Program-made: the position numbers and the translations under genes
Assembly: GCA_012797095.1 (NCBI GenBank)
Contig: JAAZPS010000036.1
Span: 1 to 19,139, forward strand
Direction of reading: 5' to 3'
From: Bacillota bacterium
GTDB lineage: Bacteria > Bacillota > Dethiobacteria > DTU022
Length of the DNA: 19,139 nt
In this document: positions 6,816-14,359 of the stretch, piece after piece
Layout of the letters: the number at the start of each line of letters is the position of its first letter
Numbering within the stretch: the stretch's first letter is position 1
The notes under the pieces: generated by a model
The model's database searches: none
Told to the model about the DNA's origin: nothing
What the model saw: only the letters and a program-made list of their open reading frames with translations

Positions 6816-7487
6816 CTAAAGGGTATATGACTCTCCCGGTTGAAGGATGATACAATCGGCCTCGGTCTGCTGCTCAACCTTCTCTTTAAAAAGCAGCGGG
6901 TCCACCTCGATGAGCGGCCAGGTGTTGTAATGATAGGGGATCACCTGGCGGGCCTTCAAGAAGCGGGTGGCAACAACAGCGTCGTCCGGACCCATGGTGT
7001 AATTGTCACCAATGGGAAGAAGGGCCAGATCAGGGCGGTGCAGCTCCCCGATCAGCCTCATATCCCCAAAAAGACCGGTATCGCCGGCAAAATAGACCGT
7101 CTTGCCGTCGCACCCGACCAGAAATCCACAGGCATGCCCTCCGGGGATACCGGAACCATGCAGCGCCAGGGTCAATTTGACCGTACCGAAGGGAAAGCGG
7201 TGGCTTCCGCCGATATGCAGGCCGTGGGCATCGGCTCCCCGTTCCTGCGCCGCTACGGCAATCTCGGAGCTGGAGATGATCACGGCATCGTTCCTCGCGG
7301 CGATATCGTAAGCATCGCCGAGGTGATCCATATGGGCATGAGAGATCAGAATATAATTGGCGCTGAGCTCCTCGGCGCTTACCGACGCCTGGGGATTGCC
7401 GGTGATGAAAGGATCGAAAAGGAGCGTTTCCCCCCCTTCTGTTTCCATCGAGAAACAGGCATGTCCCAGGAAGGTAAATTTAAGCAT
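6816..7487 (-). CDS. Metallo-beta-lactamase-fold hydrolase, UPF0173 type
   Basis: This is a cytosolic metal-dependent hydrolase of the UPF0173 (YtkL-like) group; the physiological substrate is not established for the group. The 223 residues start with MLKFTFLGHACFSMET and carry the metal signature HAHMDH (H50, H52, D54, H55), then LHGSG (H110), FAGDTGLF (D136) and PYHYNTWP (H186). Family length is about 225. The frame is open for 61 more codons upstream, but ATG 7487 has a perfect TAGGAGG 7 bases before it and begins at the conserved N-terminus. It has its own promoter (7519-7547) and is probably monocistronic, with a hairpin 36 bases downstream. Its proximity to the two-component genes upstream may be incidental. 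Confidence 0.9.
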   Translation of the reverse strand: MLKFTFLGHACFSMETEGGETLLFDPFITGNPQASVSAEELSANYILISHAHMDHLGDAYDIAARNDAVIISSSEIAVAAQERGADAHGLHIGGSHRFPFGTVKLTLALHGSGIPGGHACGFLVGCDGKTVYFAGDTGLFGDMRLIGELHRPDLALLPIGDNYTMGPDDAVVATRFLKARQVIPYHYNTWPLIEVDPLLFKEKVEQQTEADCIILQPGESYTL

Positions 7488-7518
7488 TGGCAACCTCCTA
7501 CAGCGATTATTCCTCTCT

Positions 7519-7547
7519 ATCTTATCCCGGCCGGGCTTTTTTGTAAA
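7519..7547 (-). promoter_or_regulatory. Sigma-A-type promoter of the MBL-fold gene
   Basis: On the minus strand TTTACA (7547-7542) and TAAGAT (7524-7519) are separated by 17 bases. The spacer contains a CCCGGCCGGG palindrome. The predicted start near 7512 leaves a short leader with TAGGAGG. Confidence 0.6.
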
Positions 7548-7575
7548 ACCCTGCAAAAAGGACGGTGGGCTTTTT

Positions 7576-7956
7576 TCAGCAGCATGGCTGTTCGAAAACC
7601 TCGGCAACCATCCCCAGAAGATCATCAACATCAAAAGGTTTCTCCAGGATGCCAAGGACATTATCATCATCCCTGGACCATTCCTCGTCAGCTATCGCTT
7701 CACTGTAACCGGTGACAAACAAGATCTTGGTATCGATATTGTTTTGACGGATCCGGCGGGCTACCTCGAAACCGTTCATTGCCCCCAACTTGATATCAAC
7801 AATAACCAGGCGGGGCCGGTAGCGGATCACATTTTCGATCCCCTGCACTCCATCGCTTACCGAGAGGCAATCGAGGTTGCGCAGGGCCAGCGCTTGCCGT
7901 AATATCCAGCAGATTCCCTCGTTATCATCGATCGCCACTACATCGATCTGTCTCAC
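7576..7956 (-). CDS. Stand-alone response-regulator receiver, Spo0F-like
   Basis: This is a phosphoacceptor domain without an output domain, which would receive phosphate from the adjacent kinase and pass it on or act by protein contact. Its 126 residues carry the acidic pair D10-D11, phosphorylation site D54 (VIVDIKLG), T82 (FVTGYSE) and K106 (EKPFDVDDL). B. subtilis Spo0F has D10, D11, D54, T82 and K104. DDNEGICWIL resembles Spo0F's DDQYGIRILL, including the Gly-Ile pair after the acidic pocket, and KPFDVDDL resembles KPFDIDEI. That makes a phosphorelay intermediate plausible, though CheY-like single domains are widespread. The start is GTG 7956 with GAGGTG 5 bases before it, 28 bases after the kinase stop, so the two are cotranscribed. 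The C-terminus ends in Cys-Cys. Confidence 0.92.
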   Translation of the reverse strand: MRQIDVVAIDDNEGICWILRQALALRNLDCLSVSDGVQGIENVIRYRPRLVIVDIKLGAMNGFEVARRIRQNNIDTKILFVTGYSEAIADEEWSRDDDNVLGILEKPFDVDDLLGMVAEVFEQPCC

Positions 7957-7984
7957 CCTTTCACCTCTTTCGGCATACTCCGGG

Positions 7985-9904
7985 TCAGTCGACGAAAACC
8001 GGCAGGATCAGATCCACGGTCGTCCCCTTGCCCGGGCTGCTCTCGATCTTCAGCTCTCCCCCCATTGCTTCCAGAATAGCTGCAGAGATGGCCAGACCCA
8101 ACCCGGTGCCGCCCGGTTTTGTCGTAAAAAAGGGCCTGGTTAAAACCTCAAGATTCTCTGCGGAAATACCCTGTCCGGTATCCTCAAACCTGAGGCACAC
8201 CCGATCCTCCCCCTGAAGCAGCAAGGAGATTGTCAGGCGGCCCCCGCCACTCATCGCCTCGATGGCATTGAGGGCGATATTCAGACAGACCTGCTTGATA
8301 CTGTTCGACGAGCCCAGCACAGCAGGGACATTCTCCTCGGGAAGAACGGTAACCAGATCGATCTCATGAAGGAGCGCCTCGCCCTTGAGGAAGAACAGGA
8401 GCTCTTGCAGGGTTTCCCACAGACAGATCGGCTCTAGCCTCTCTTCCTGAATCGGTCTGGAGATATTTAAAAAATTGGTGAGGATATTGTTGGTCCGATC
8501 CAGCTCCCGATCGAGTTTTTCGAGCAGCTCCTCCCGCTTCAGCATGGTATCATCCATCCGGAGAAGGTGAATGGCTGCTTTCGCTGTTGCCAGCGGATTG
8601 CGCACCTCATGCGCCAGGCTGGCCGCAAGCTCCCCGGCGGTGGCGAGCCTTTCCCAGTTCCTGATCTCATCCTGCAGCAGCACCGTGGCGGTGATATCTT
8701 CAAAAACCAGCACCGCACCGCTGTTCTGGCCGTCACCCCGCAGGAGCGGCACCACATCCCAGCGCAGATGGCGGGGCGAAAGACCCTCATCGATCAGCGA
8801 ACACTTTTGCTTGAAGCTACTGCCGTTTTCAGCGGCGCTGCTGAGCGCTTCCTCGATCTGCGTACCCAGCCGGCAGCCTTTCACCGGCCGACCCATCGCC
8901 GGAGCGATCCTTCTTTCCCGGCAAAGATCTTTGGCCGCCTTGTTCATGATCATGATAACACCCCTGTTGTCAACAACGATGATCCCCTGGCTGATCGAGT
9001 TGAAAACCATCTTCCAGCTCCCCTGAAACTCTGTCCAGATCGAGGCGATCCCCAATGCCGCCGCCGCCTTTCTCGCAAGAGCCTGGAGCGCTTCCTGAAG
9101 GTAAAATCCACCGGTCCCGATCAGCCCCAGATAGACGGAGATACCGTTATTCTGGTAGAGAACACCCTTGATCGTTGTTGTGGACTCATCTTTTGCCCTC
9201 TCGCTGATCAGAGCGGCAAAACGTTTCCCGGGATCCTGCTCCCGACCGAGCCTGTTCCACTCTTCGGAAAGTGCCTGCACCATTCCCGGGCGTTCACCGC
9301 AGCCCAGCGCCATCATCCGGCCGGGACATTCGTACGAAAAAGCAAAGGCGCTTCCGCCTCCGGCGACAAGCACCAGCGCGGCGGTGATCAGCTCAAGAAA
9401 CGCTTTGGCATCAAGTTGGTTCGGATCGCAGGATGAAAAAAGCAGCTGCTCCAATTTCTCGAACACGGACAGCAGGGTCGGCAGATTGGGGCGGGCAAAA
9501 TAGCGATAAAGTTTGTTGAACAACCAGGCGATATTGCCCAGGTTCTCTTTCATCTCCTCCGGTTCCAGCGCCGGCAGCCGGGGGTGGATATATTCCAGGT
9601 CACCTCCCTCCACAGCAAGAAGAGTGCCCGGACGAGGGGATCGCCCCGGCGGATCTTCACCGCTGGAGAGCCCCTTCATCAGCAGAAAGCAGCCGCCTTC
9701 GAGCCTGGTCAGGGCCAGCTGAAGTCCCAGAGGATCGGTGATCAGCTCAATTCCGGACAACCCGCAATGGATCCGGGGAATCCGGTAAAAAAAATCAAGA
9801 TAGGATTCGGCCGATCCCGGCTGCTCCCGGGACCAGGGCTCCCTGCAGGTGGAATTTGGCCTGAAAATCACCTCTCCCCGGGGATCGATCAAAACAAGAT
9901 CCAT
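7985..9904 (-). CDS. Soluble PAS-containing sensor histidine kinase
   Basis: This kinase autophosphorylates on histidine and should donate to the receiver downstream. From ATG 9904 (639 residues) I see four parts. First, an N-terminal region (1-90) reading like a divergent PocR-type sensor (VLIDPRGEVIFRPNS, HCGLSGIELITDPLG). Second, a region at about 135-290 that may be GAF-like. Third, a PAS domain at about 297-410 (VFNSISQGIIVVDNRGVI). Fourth, the kinase core, with HisKA H432 in AHEVRNPL, an N box at about 541-551, G1 DTGQG (575-579), PFFTTK (591-596) and GTGLGLA (599-605). No membrane helix is evident, so it is probably cytosolic. ATG 9904 has no ribosome site. The frame stays open upstream and a perfect AGGAGG sits 8 bases before an in-frame ACG at 10006, which would add 34 plausible residues. 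The true start may be there. Confidence 0.93.
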   Translation of the reverse strand: MDLVLIDPRGEVIFRPNSTCREPWSREQPGSAESYLDFFYRIPRIHCGLSGIELITDPLGLQLALTRLEGGCFLLMKGLSSGEDPPGRSPRPGTLLAVEGGDLEYIHPRLPALEPEEMKENLGNIAWLFNKLYRYFARPNLPTLLSVFEKLEQLLFSSCDPNQLDAKAFLELITAALVLVAGGGSAFAFSYECPGRMMALGCGERPGMVQALSEEWNRLGREQDPGKRFAALISERAKDESTTTIKGVLYQNNGISVYLGLIGTGGFYLQEALQALARKAAAALGIASIWTEFQGSWKMVFNSISQGIIVVDNRGVIMIMNKAAKDLCRERRIAPAMGRPVKGCRLGTQIEEALSSAAENGSSFKQKCSLIDEGLSPRHLRWDVVPLLRGDGQNSGAVLVFEDITATVLLQDEIRNWERLATAGELAASLAHEVRNPLATAKAAIHLLRMDDTMLKREELLEKLDRELDRTNNILTNFLNISRPIQEERLEPICLWETLQELLFFLKGEALLHEIDLVTVLPEENVPAVLGSSNSIKQVCLNIALNAIEAMSGGGRLTISLLLQGEDRVCLRFEDTGQGISAENLEVLTRPFFTTKPGGTGLGLAISAAILEAMGGELKIESSPGKGTTVDLILPVFVD

Positions 9905-10268
9905 CTTTAAAGTAGAGGCAAGGGCCTTCTGAAAAACGGTCCAGCGGCGGGTGAGGCGCTCACTAGGGCAGCCTTCAGCATCATGGTCGGAAAAATGGTA
10001 AAGCGTAGAAACCGCCTCCTGTGCAGATCATTTTTAAAGCCTGTTGAAATCTGATTTAGCCGACTCCCCCCCCCAGGTAACTGTTTTTAATGACACTACA
10101 CCGTTAACCCTCTTTTCGATTTTTCGATAAATTACCGGGGCCTATTATTGTCTGGATGCTGGTCTGTCGATCACTGCAGGTAGAAGTACGCTTCTGAGCA
10201 GGAATGCTGACGGGTTGTCCTGTTGCTGCACTTTGTCAATCACTTGATCAAATAATTTTACGAAGTTT

Positions 10269-10297
10269 AGTATAGCAGTAAAATAGAAAGTTTTCAA
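10269..10297 (-). promoter_or_regulatory. Sigma-A promoter for the kinase-receiver operon
   Basis: On the minus strand TTGAAA (10297-10292) and TATACT (10274-10269), each one mismatch from consensus, are separated by exactly 17 bases. The predicted start is near 10262, leaving a long leader before the kinase. Confidence 0.7.
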
Positions 10298-10360
10298 GTA
10301 ATATTGCCCGTTTAATTTGGAAAACACTCATTTTGAAGCGGTTTGATTTTATTTAGCCAT

Positions 10361-10371
10361 ATCTCGACAAA
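10361..10371 (-). promoter_or_regulatory. Possible Spo0A box
   Basis: The minus strand reads TTTGTCGAGAT, which contains the TGTCGA core of the Spo0A box (consensus TTTGTCGAAAA-like). It lies about 65 bases upstream of the kinase -35 box. A second TGTCGA occurs on the plus strand at 10165-10170. Single short matches arise by chance, so this is suggestive only. Confidence 0.3.
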
Positions 10372-10585
10372 TAGCTCCAATTATCTTTGCATTGTCGGGT
10401 CATGGTGATTGCTGTAAGGATTGTCCCAGGGCAATCTGGAGCTGGGGTGAGTGGCCCACTTGCCTCACCGATTCTGCCTTCCCGCCGCCCGTACAGAAAG
10501 GGATCCGGTACGCCTTCGCGAATAACTAATTATGTGACAAGAACTATCCGGGTAGATCGATCTGAGAAAGGTTGGGAGTTTACCG

Positions 10586-12094
10586 ATGGATTACTGCAGT
10601 ACCCGTGGTAAAAAGAATGAAAAAAGGCTCTATTCTGCCGCCGAGGCGGTTCTGATGGGGCTGGCGCCGGATGGAGGGCTTTTTGTTCCCGCTGCTCCGT
10701 GGCCCCCGGTCTCCCTTGAGCAGCTGACCGCCCGGAGCTACCCCGGGCTGGCGGCGGCAATTATTCAGCCCTTTCTGGAGCAGTTCTCCGCCGGAGAGAT
10801 CAACGTACTGCTACAGAAGGCTTACGGCGGCGGCGCCTTTGACCACCCCATGGTGGTTCCCCTGCACCGGCTCACGGACAATCTTTATTTCATGGAGCTG
10901 TGGCACGGCCCCACCTGCGCCTTCAAGGATCTGGCACTGCAGTTTCTGCCGCACCTGCTGCACGCTGCATCGGTGAAAGTCGGCGGCAACAGCACCACGG
11001 TGCTCCTGGTAGCCACCTCGGGAGATACCGGCAAGGCCGCTCTCGAGGGTTTCCGCGATCTGCCGGGGACAAAGGTGATCGTCTTCTACCCCCTCGAAGG
11101 AGTCAGCGAAGTACAGAAGCAGCAGATGATCACGCAGGAAGGTGCCAATCTTCATGTCGCCGCCGTGCGCGGCAATTTCGATCATGCCCAGGCAGGAGTC
11201 AAGGCGCTTCTCGGCGATCGTTTTATCGCTGACCGGATGGCCCGTCGGGGCTTGAGATTCTCTACAGCGAACTCGATCAACTGGGGCCGGCTGCTCCCCC
11301 AGATCGTCTACTATTTCTCGGCCTACCTGGAGCTGCGCCGCACCGGAGCAGCCGGGCCGGCCGAAAAGATCAATTTCGTCGTTCCTACCGGTAATTTCGG
11401 CAATATCCTGGCCGCTTTCTACGCTTTCCGGATGGGGCTGCCCGTTAATCGCCTAATCTGTGCAGCCAACCGGAACCGCGTCTTGACCGACTTCATCAGT
11501 GAAGGGCACTACAGCCGGAACCGCCCCTTTTACCGAACCATCTCCCCATCAATGGACATCCTGGCCTCGAGCAATCTGGAAAGGCTGCTCTATGAACTGA
11601 CCGGCCGGGATGCCGCCCGGATCAGTGAATGGATGCGCCTCCTGAGGAAGGAGGGCGCTTTCCAGATAGGGCCGGAGCTGAAGAAAGCTGTCGGGGAGAT
11701 CTTCTGGTCCCATTGTGCCGATGACGGGGAAACGCTGAACCTTATCCGCGAGACCTATCTACACCACCGCTACCTGCTCGATCCCCATACCGCCGTCGGG
11801 CTGGCAGTATACGAAAAGTACCGCTCCGCCACTGGCGATTCCTCCAAAACGATCATCGCTGCCACGGCCAGCCCTTTCAAATTTGCCGAAAGCGTTGTCG
11901 GCGCACTGCTGCCACCCGACCGGATCGCCGGGCAAAATGCCTTCCAGCTGCTGCCGCTCCTGGCTGAGGCAACGGGGCTGCAGATCCCCGCCCCGCTGCA
12001 GGATCTGGATCTTCTCCCCCCCCAGCACCGCACCATTATTGACAAAGACGGCATCCGCGGTGCCGTGTTGCGCTATCTGGATCTCGAAGAATAA
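10586..12094 (+). CDS. thrC: Threonine synthase
   Basis: This is a PLP enzyme that converts O-phosphohomoserine to threonine and phosphate in the cytosol, the last step of threonine synthesis. The 502-residue length fits the long (E. coli/yeast-like) form. Visible motifs are YSAAEAVLMGLAPDGGLFVP at residues 16-35, typical of the N-terminal domain, and the PLP-binding lysine K114 in GPTCAFKDLALQF. These are followed by VATSGDTGKAALEGF at about 143-157, FSTANSINWGRLLPQIVYY, and VPTGNFGNILAAFYA. ATG 10586 has GGGAG 7 bases upstream. The gene stands alone, with no hom or thrB beside it and no convincing promoter or attenuator in the upstream 200 bases. It converges on the LysM gene across a hairpin-bearing gap of about 100 bases. 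Confidence 0.95.
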   Translation: MDYCSTRGKKNEKRLYSAAEAVLMGLAPDGGLFVPAAPWPPVSLEQLTARSYPGLAAAIIQPFLEQFSAGEINVLLQKAYGGGAFDHPMVVPLHRLTDNLYFMELWHGPTCAFKDLALQFLPHLLHAASVKVGGNSTTVLLVATSGDTGKAALEGFRDLPGTKVIVFYPLEGVSEVQKQQMITQEGANLHVAAVRGNFDHAQAGVKALLGDRFIADRMARRGLRFSTANSINWGRLLPQIVYYFSAYLELRRTGAAGPAEKINFVVPTGNFGNILAAFYAFRMGLPVNRLICAANRNRVLTDFISEGHYSRNRPFYRTISPSMDILASSNLERLLYELTGRDAARISEWMRLLRKEGAFQIGPELKKAVGEIFWSHCADDGETLNLIRETYLHHRYLLDPHTAVGLAVYEKYRSATGDSSKTIIAATASPFKFAESVVGALLPPDRIAGQNAFQLLPLLAEATGLQIPAPLQDLDLLPPQHRTIIDKDGIRGAVLRYLDLEE

Positions 12095-12141
12095 CCTCCC
12101 CGTTTATAACAGGCGGACCGCCTTCTACCGATAAACCCAAA

Positions 12142-12175
12142 CCGGGCCTCCTCCAGTATGAGGAGGCAGGCCCGG
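12142..12175. terminator. Hairpin between convergent thrC and LysM genes
   Basis: GCCTCCTC (12146-12153) pairs perfectly with GAGGAGGC (12160-12167) over loop CAGTAT, extended by CCGG/CCGG outside a 4-base bulge. There is no U tract on either strand, so it may serve as a shared transcription barrier or be a weak terminator. Confidence 0.45.
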
Positions 12176-12198
12176 CGGATCGAGCTTATGATCTCCAT

Positions 12199-13425
12199 CT
12201 ATCCGGCAAAGGGTCCCGGGCAGGGCACGCAGAGTACATCGCAGGGCATGAGCGATTTGGGATCGGCGATATGCGGATTGGCGGCGATTAGAGCGTCCAG
12301 GGAGACCCCGTAGCGTTGTGCAATCAGGAACATGGAATCACCGGGCTGCACGGTGTACTGCCCCTTGAATCCGGAAGGGCAGGACGACGGCACACGACCG
12401 GGTTTCCCGCAGGGCACGCAGAGCACATCACAGGGAAACAGGACATTGGGATCGGTTATATGTGGGTTTGCAGCGATGAGGGCATCACGGGAGACCCCGT
12501 AACGCTGCGCAATCCCGCTCATCGTATCACCGGAAACAACGGTGTAGCGGCCCTTGAATCCATGCGGGCAAGATGCCGGCACGCGGCCCGGCGGCGGAGG
12601 CGGCGGAACACCCGGAACGCAGAGCACGTCGCAAGGGTAGATCAGGTTCGGATCGCTGATCTGTGGATTGGCGGCGATCAGGGCATCAAGGGAGACCCCG
12701 TAACGCTGCGCAATCCCACTCATCGTATCTCCGGGAAGAACCGTGTAGCGATTCTCGAAACCATGTGGACAGTGGACCGGGCTGCGACATGGAGGCACCG
12801 CTCCGGGAACGCAGAGCACGTCGCCCGGGAAGAGCTGATTGGGATCGCTGATCTGCGGGTTCGCCGCAATCAAAGCATCAAGGGAGACCCCAAAACGTTG
12901 CGCAATAAAGTACATCGTATCGCCGGGAGCAACGGTGTACCGGGCCTGAAAACCGGGCGGACAGTACTTCGGCACGCGGCCCTCCTCCGAAGCACCTCCG
13001 GGAACGCAGAGCACATCGCCGGGAAAGATCAGGTTGGGATCGCCGATCTGCGGATTCGCCGCAATCAAAGCATCGAGAGAGACCCCGAAACGCTGCGCAA
13101 TAAAGTACATCGTATCACCGGAAACAACGGTATAGCGGCCCCCGAAACCGGGCGGGCAGTGCTTCGGGACACGGCCGCCGTCCGGAGCGCCTCCGGGAAC
13201 GCAGAGCACGTCGCCGGGAAAGATCTGGCTGGGATCGCCGATCTGCGGATTCGCCGCAATCAAAGCATCGAGAGAGACCCCGAAACGCTGCGCAATAAAG
13301 TACATCGTATCGCCGGAAACAACGGTATAGCGGCCCCCGAAACCGGGCGGGCAGTACTTCGGGACGCGGCCGCCCCCTTTCCCGGCCCCGTGAAAACTGG
13401 CCGAGCTGCTGTAATATCTGACCAT
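12199..13425 (-). CDS. Six-repeat LysM protein, probable spore-layer component
   Basis: LysM domains bind N-acetylglucosamine polymers such as peptidoglycan or spore cortex. The 408 residues are a short Ser/Gly leader (1-20) plus six tandem units of 63-66 residues, starting at residues 21, 86, 151, 217, 282 and 345. Each has CPxGF (CPPGFQ in the third), RYTV.xGDTM, IAQR(F/Y)GVSxDALIAANP and DVLCVP. No signal peptide or membrane helix is present, so the protein would act inside the producing cell. That fits mother-cell spore proteins such as SafA better than a secreted wall hydrolase; no catalytic domain exists. Cysteines number two per unit in repeats 1-2 and rise to three or four in repeats 3-6, which could allow cross-linking. 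Repeat 4 ends in a proline run. ATG 13425 has AAGGGGG about 9 bases upstream. A sigma-K-like promoter precedes it. Function is inferred from domains and promoter. Confidence 0.9.
   Translation of the reverse strand: MVRYYSSSASFHGAGKGGGRVPKYCPPGFGGRYTVVSGDTMYFIAQRFGVSLDALIAANPQIGDPSQIFPGDVLCVPGGAPDGGRVPKHCPPGFGGRYTVVSGDTMYFIAQRFGVSLDALIAANPQIGDPNLIFPGDVLCVPGGASEEGRVPKYCPPGFQARYTVAPGDTMYFIAQRFGVSLDALIAANPQISDPNQLFPGDVLCVPGAVPPCRSPVHCPHGFENRYTVLPGDTMSGIAQRYGVSLDALIAANPQISDPNLIYPCDVLCVPGVPPPPPPGRVPASCPHGFKGRYTVVSGDTMSGIAQRYGVSRDALIAANPHITDPNVLFPCDVLCVPCGKPGRVPSSCPSGFKGQYTVQPGDSMFLIAQRYGVSLDALIAANPHIADPKSLMPCDVLCVPCPGPFAG
12202..13365 (-). repeat. Six tandem intragenic repeats (LysM units)
   Basis: Units of about 189-198 bp lie at 13365-13171, 13170-12976, 12975-12778, 12777-12583, 12582-12394 and 12393-12202 on the minus strand. 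The first two are nearly identical in DNA, the third is close, and the last three are more diverged. This indicates recent duplication or gene conversion at the 5' end of the gene. Confidence 0.85.
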
Positions 13426-13509
13426 GAAATGAACCCCCTTTCAATATTTAATTGAATGAGAGGGTAAACTGCAGCTTGTAGAGGTAACGGCAACCCCGCT
13501 CATCCGGTA

Positions 13510-13536
13510 TATTATATGCCCGGCTGATCGATCGGT
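13510..13536 (-). promoter_or_regulatory. Sigma-K-like promoter of the LysM gene
   Basis: On the minus strand CATATAATA (13518-13510) matches the sigma-K -10 consensus CATANNNTA. An AC dinucleotide (13536-13535) sits 16 bases upstream, as in sigma-K -35 elements. Start would be near 13503, about 78 bases before the ATG. The same bases include TATAAT, so a sigma-A reading is possible, but no TTGACA-like box is spaced correctly. Confidence 0.55.
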
Positions 13537-13627
13537 TAATGAATTCAGGTTACGGAATAGATTTCAGGGCGGCCCCGCTGGATCGCGCTGGACCGCCCCG
13601 CAGTCTGGATCCCGAAAGGGATTGCCC

Positions 13628-14359
13628 TCAACCAAGGTCGCGAGCTGCCTCCCGATCCAGCAGCACCGTTACCCGGGGATGGAGCTGCAACAGCGAGGCC
13701 GGCACCATGGTGGATAGCTCCCCCTTGACAGCCTCCTTGATCGCCGCGGCCTTGCTCGACCCCGACGCCAGCAGAAGAATCTCCCGGGCCTTCATGATCG
13801 TTCCCATGCCCATGGAGATGGCCATGCGGGGGACATCAGCAGCTGTTTCAAAGAACCTGCTGTTGGATTCGATTGTCTCCGGCGATAGAGCAGCCAGATG
13901 AGTTTTCCTGATCAGCTCATCGCCGGGTTCGTTAAAGCCGATATGACCGTTCACCCCGATCCCCAGGATCTGCAGATCGATCCCGCCAGCACGGCGAATC
14001 TGCCGCTCGTAATCAAGGCAGGAGGCGGCAATATCGTCCACTTTCCCAGCGGGGATATGCGCTCTTTCCGGGGGGATCCCCGCCGGTTCCCAGAAATTGT
14101 GCCGCATGAAATAGTGGTAACTTTGTGAACTTTCTCTATCTATGGGATAGTATTCGTCGAGATTGAAGGTGACCACCTGGCCAAGATCGATCCGCTTCTC
14201 CTTGACCATCCCGATCAGTTCACGGTAAAGGCCCAGCGGGGTCGAACCTGAAGCCAGCCCGAGCACCGCGGCAGGCTTTCTCATGATCCTTTGGCCGACC
14301 AGCCCGGCAGCATATTCACTCAAAGACCGGTAATCGCGCAGCACCACTACTCTGATCAA
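13628..14359 (-). CDS. nagB: Glucosamine-6-phosphate deaminase
   Basis: NagB converts glucosamine-6-phosphate to fructose-6-phosphate and ammonia, the last step of amino-sugar catabolism. The 243 residues carry VLGLASGSTPLGLYREL at about 32-48, FNLDEYYPI with the catalytic Asp68, LGIGVNGHIGFNEPG at 132-146 with the catalytic His, and an LLLASGSSKAAAIKEAV phosphate-binding segment. The frame is open upstream to 14470, but family members begin M(K/R)VIVL. That matches TTG 14359 (Met-Ile-Arg-Val-Val-Val-Leu) with AGAAGG 5 bases before it. Length fits NagB (about 240-265). No nagA, PTS or GntR regulator adjoins. It lies between the LysM gene and the germination operon, where amino sugars from spore cortex would be one substrate source; that link is inference. 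Confidence 0.94.
   Translation of the reverse strand: MIRVVVLRDYRSLSEYAAGLVGQRIMRKPAAVLGLASGSTPLGLYRELIGMVKEKRIDLGQVVTFNLDEYYPIDRESSQSYHYFMRHNFWEPAGIPPERAHIPAGKVDDIAASCLDYERQIRRAGGIDLQILGIGVNGHIGFNEPGDELIRKTHLAALSPETIESNSRFFETAADVPRMAISMGMGTIMKAREILLLASGSSKAAAIKEAVKGELSTMVPASLLQLHPRVTVLLDREAARDLG

Larger units (their letters stand above)
10007..10585. other. Gene-free interval between kinase and threonine synthase
   Basis: This stretch of about 580 bases is more AT-rich than its flanks. On the minus strand it contains a good promoter (10269-10297) and a leader of about 255 bases to the kinase. It also holds a tandem 8-bp repeat TTTTCGAT (10113-10120, 10121-10128), a C9 run (10066-10074), and Spo0A-box-like TGTCGA cores. 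Toward thrC there are two modest hairpins, GATTG/CAATC (10419-10436) and GGTGAG/CTCACC (10446-10469). I see no T-box specifier or AGGGTGGNACCGCG motif and no recognised riboswitch. A 60-codon minus-strand frame (10145-10327) begins at a GTG without a ribosome site and overlaps the promoter, so I do not call it. Confidence 0.6.

Noticed and set aside
8567..9436. 289-codon plus-strand frame opposite the kinase
   Set aside because: It is a shadow of the kinase gene on the other strand, with no domain or ribosome site.
10145..10327. 60-codon minus-strand frame upstream of the kinase
   Set aside because: It starts at GTG without a ribosome site, overlaps a strong promoter, and has no recognisable sequence.
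10376..10585. T-box or other riboswitch before thrC
   Set aside because: No T-box bulge or AGGGTGGNACCGCG sequence and no known riboswitch core; only short hairpins are present.
12202..13365. CRISPR-like regular spacing
   Set aside because: The periodicity of about 190-198 bp is in-frame protein repeats (LysM units), not short repeats with unique spacers.
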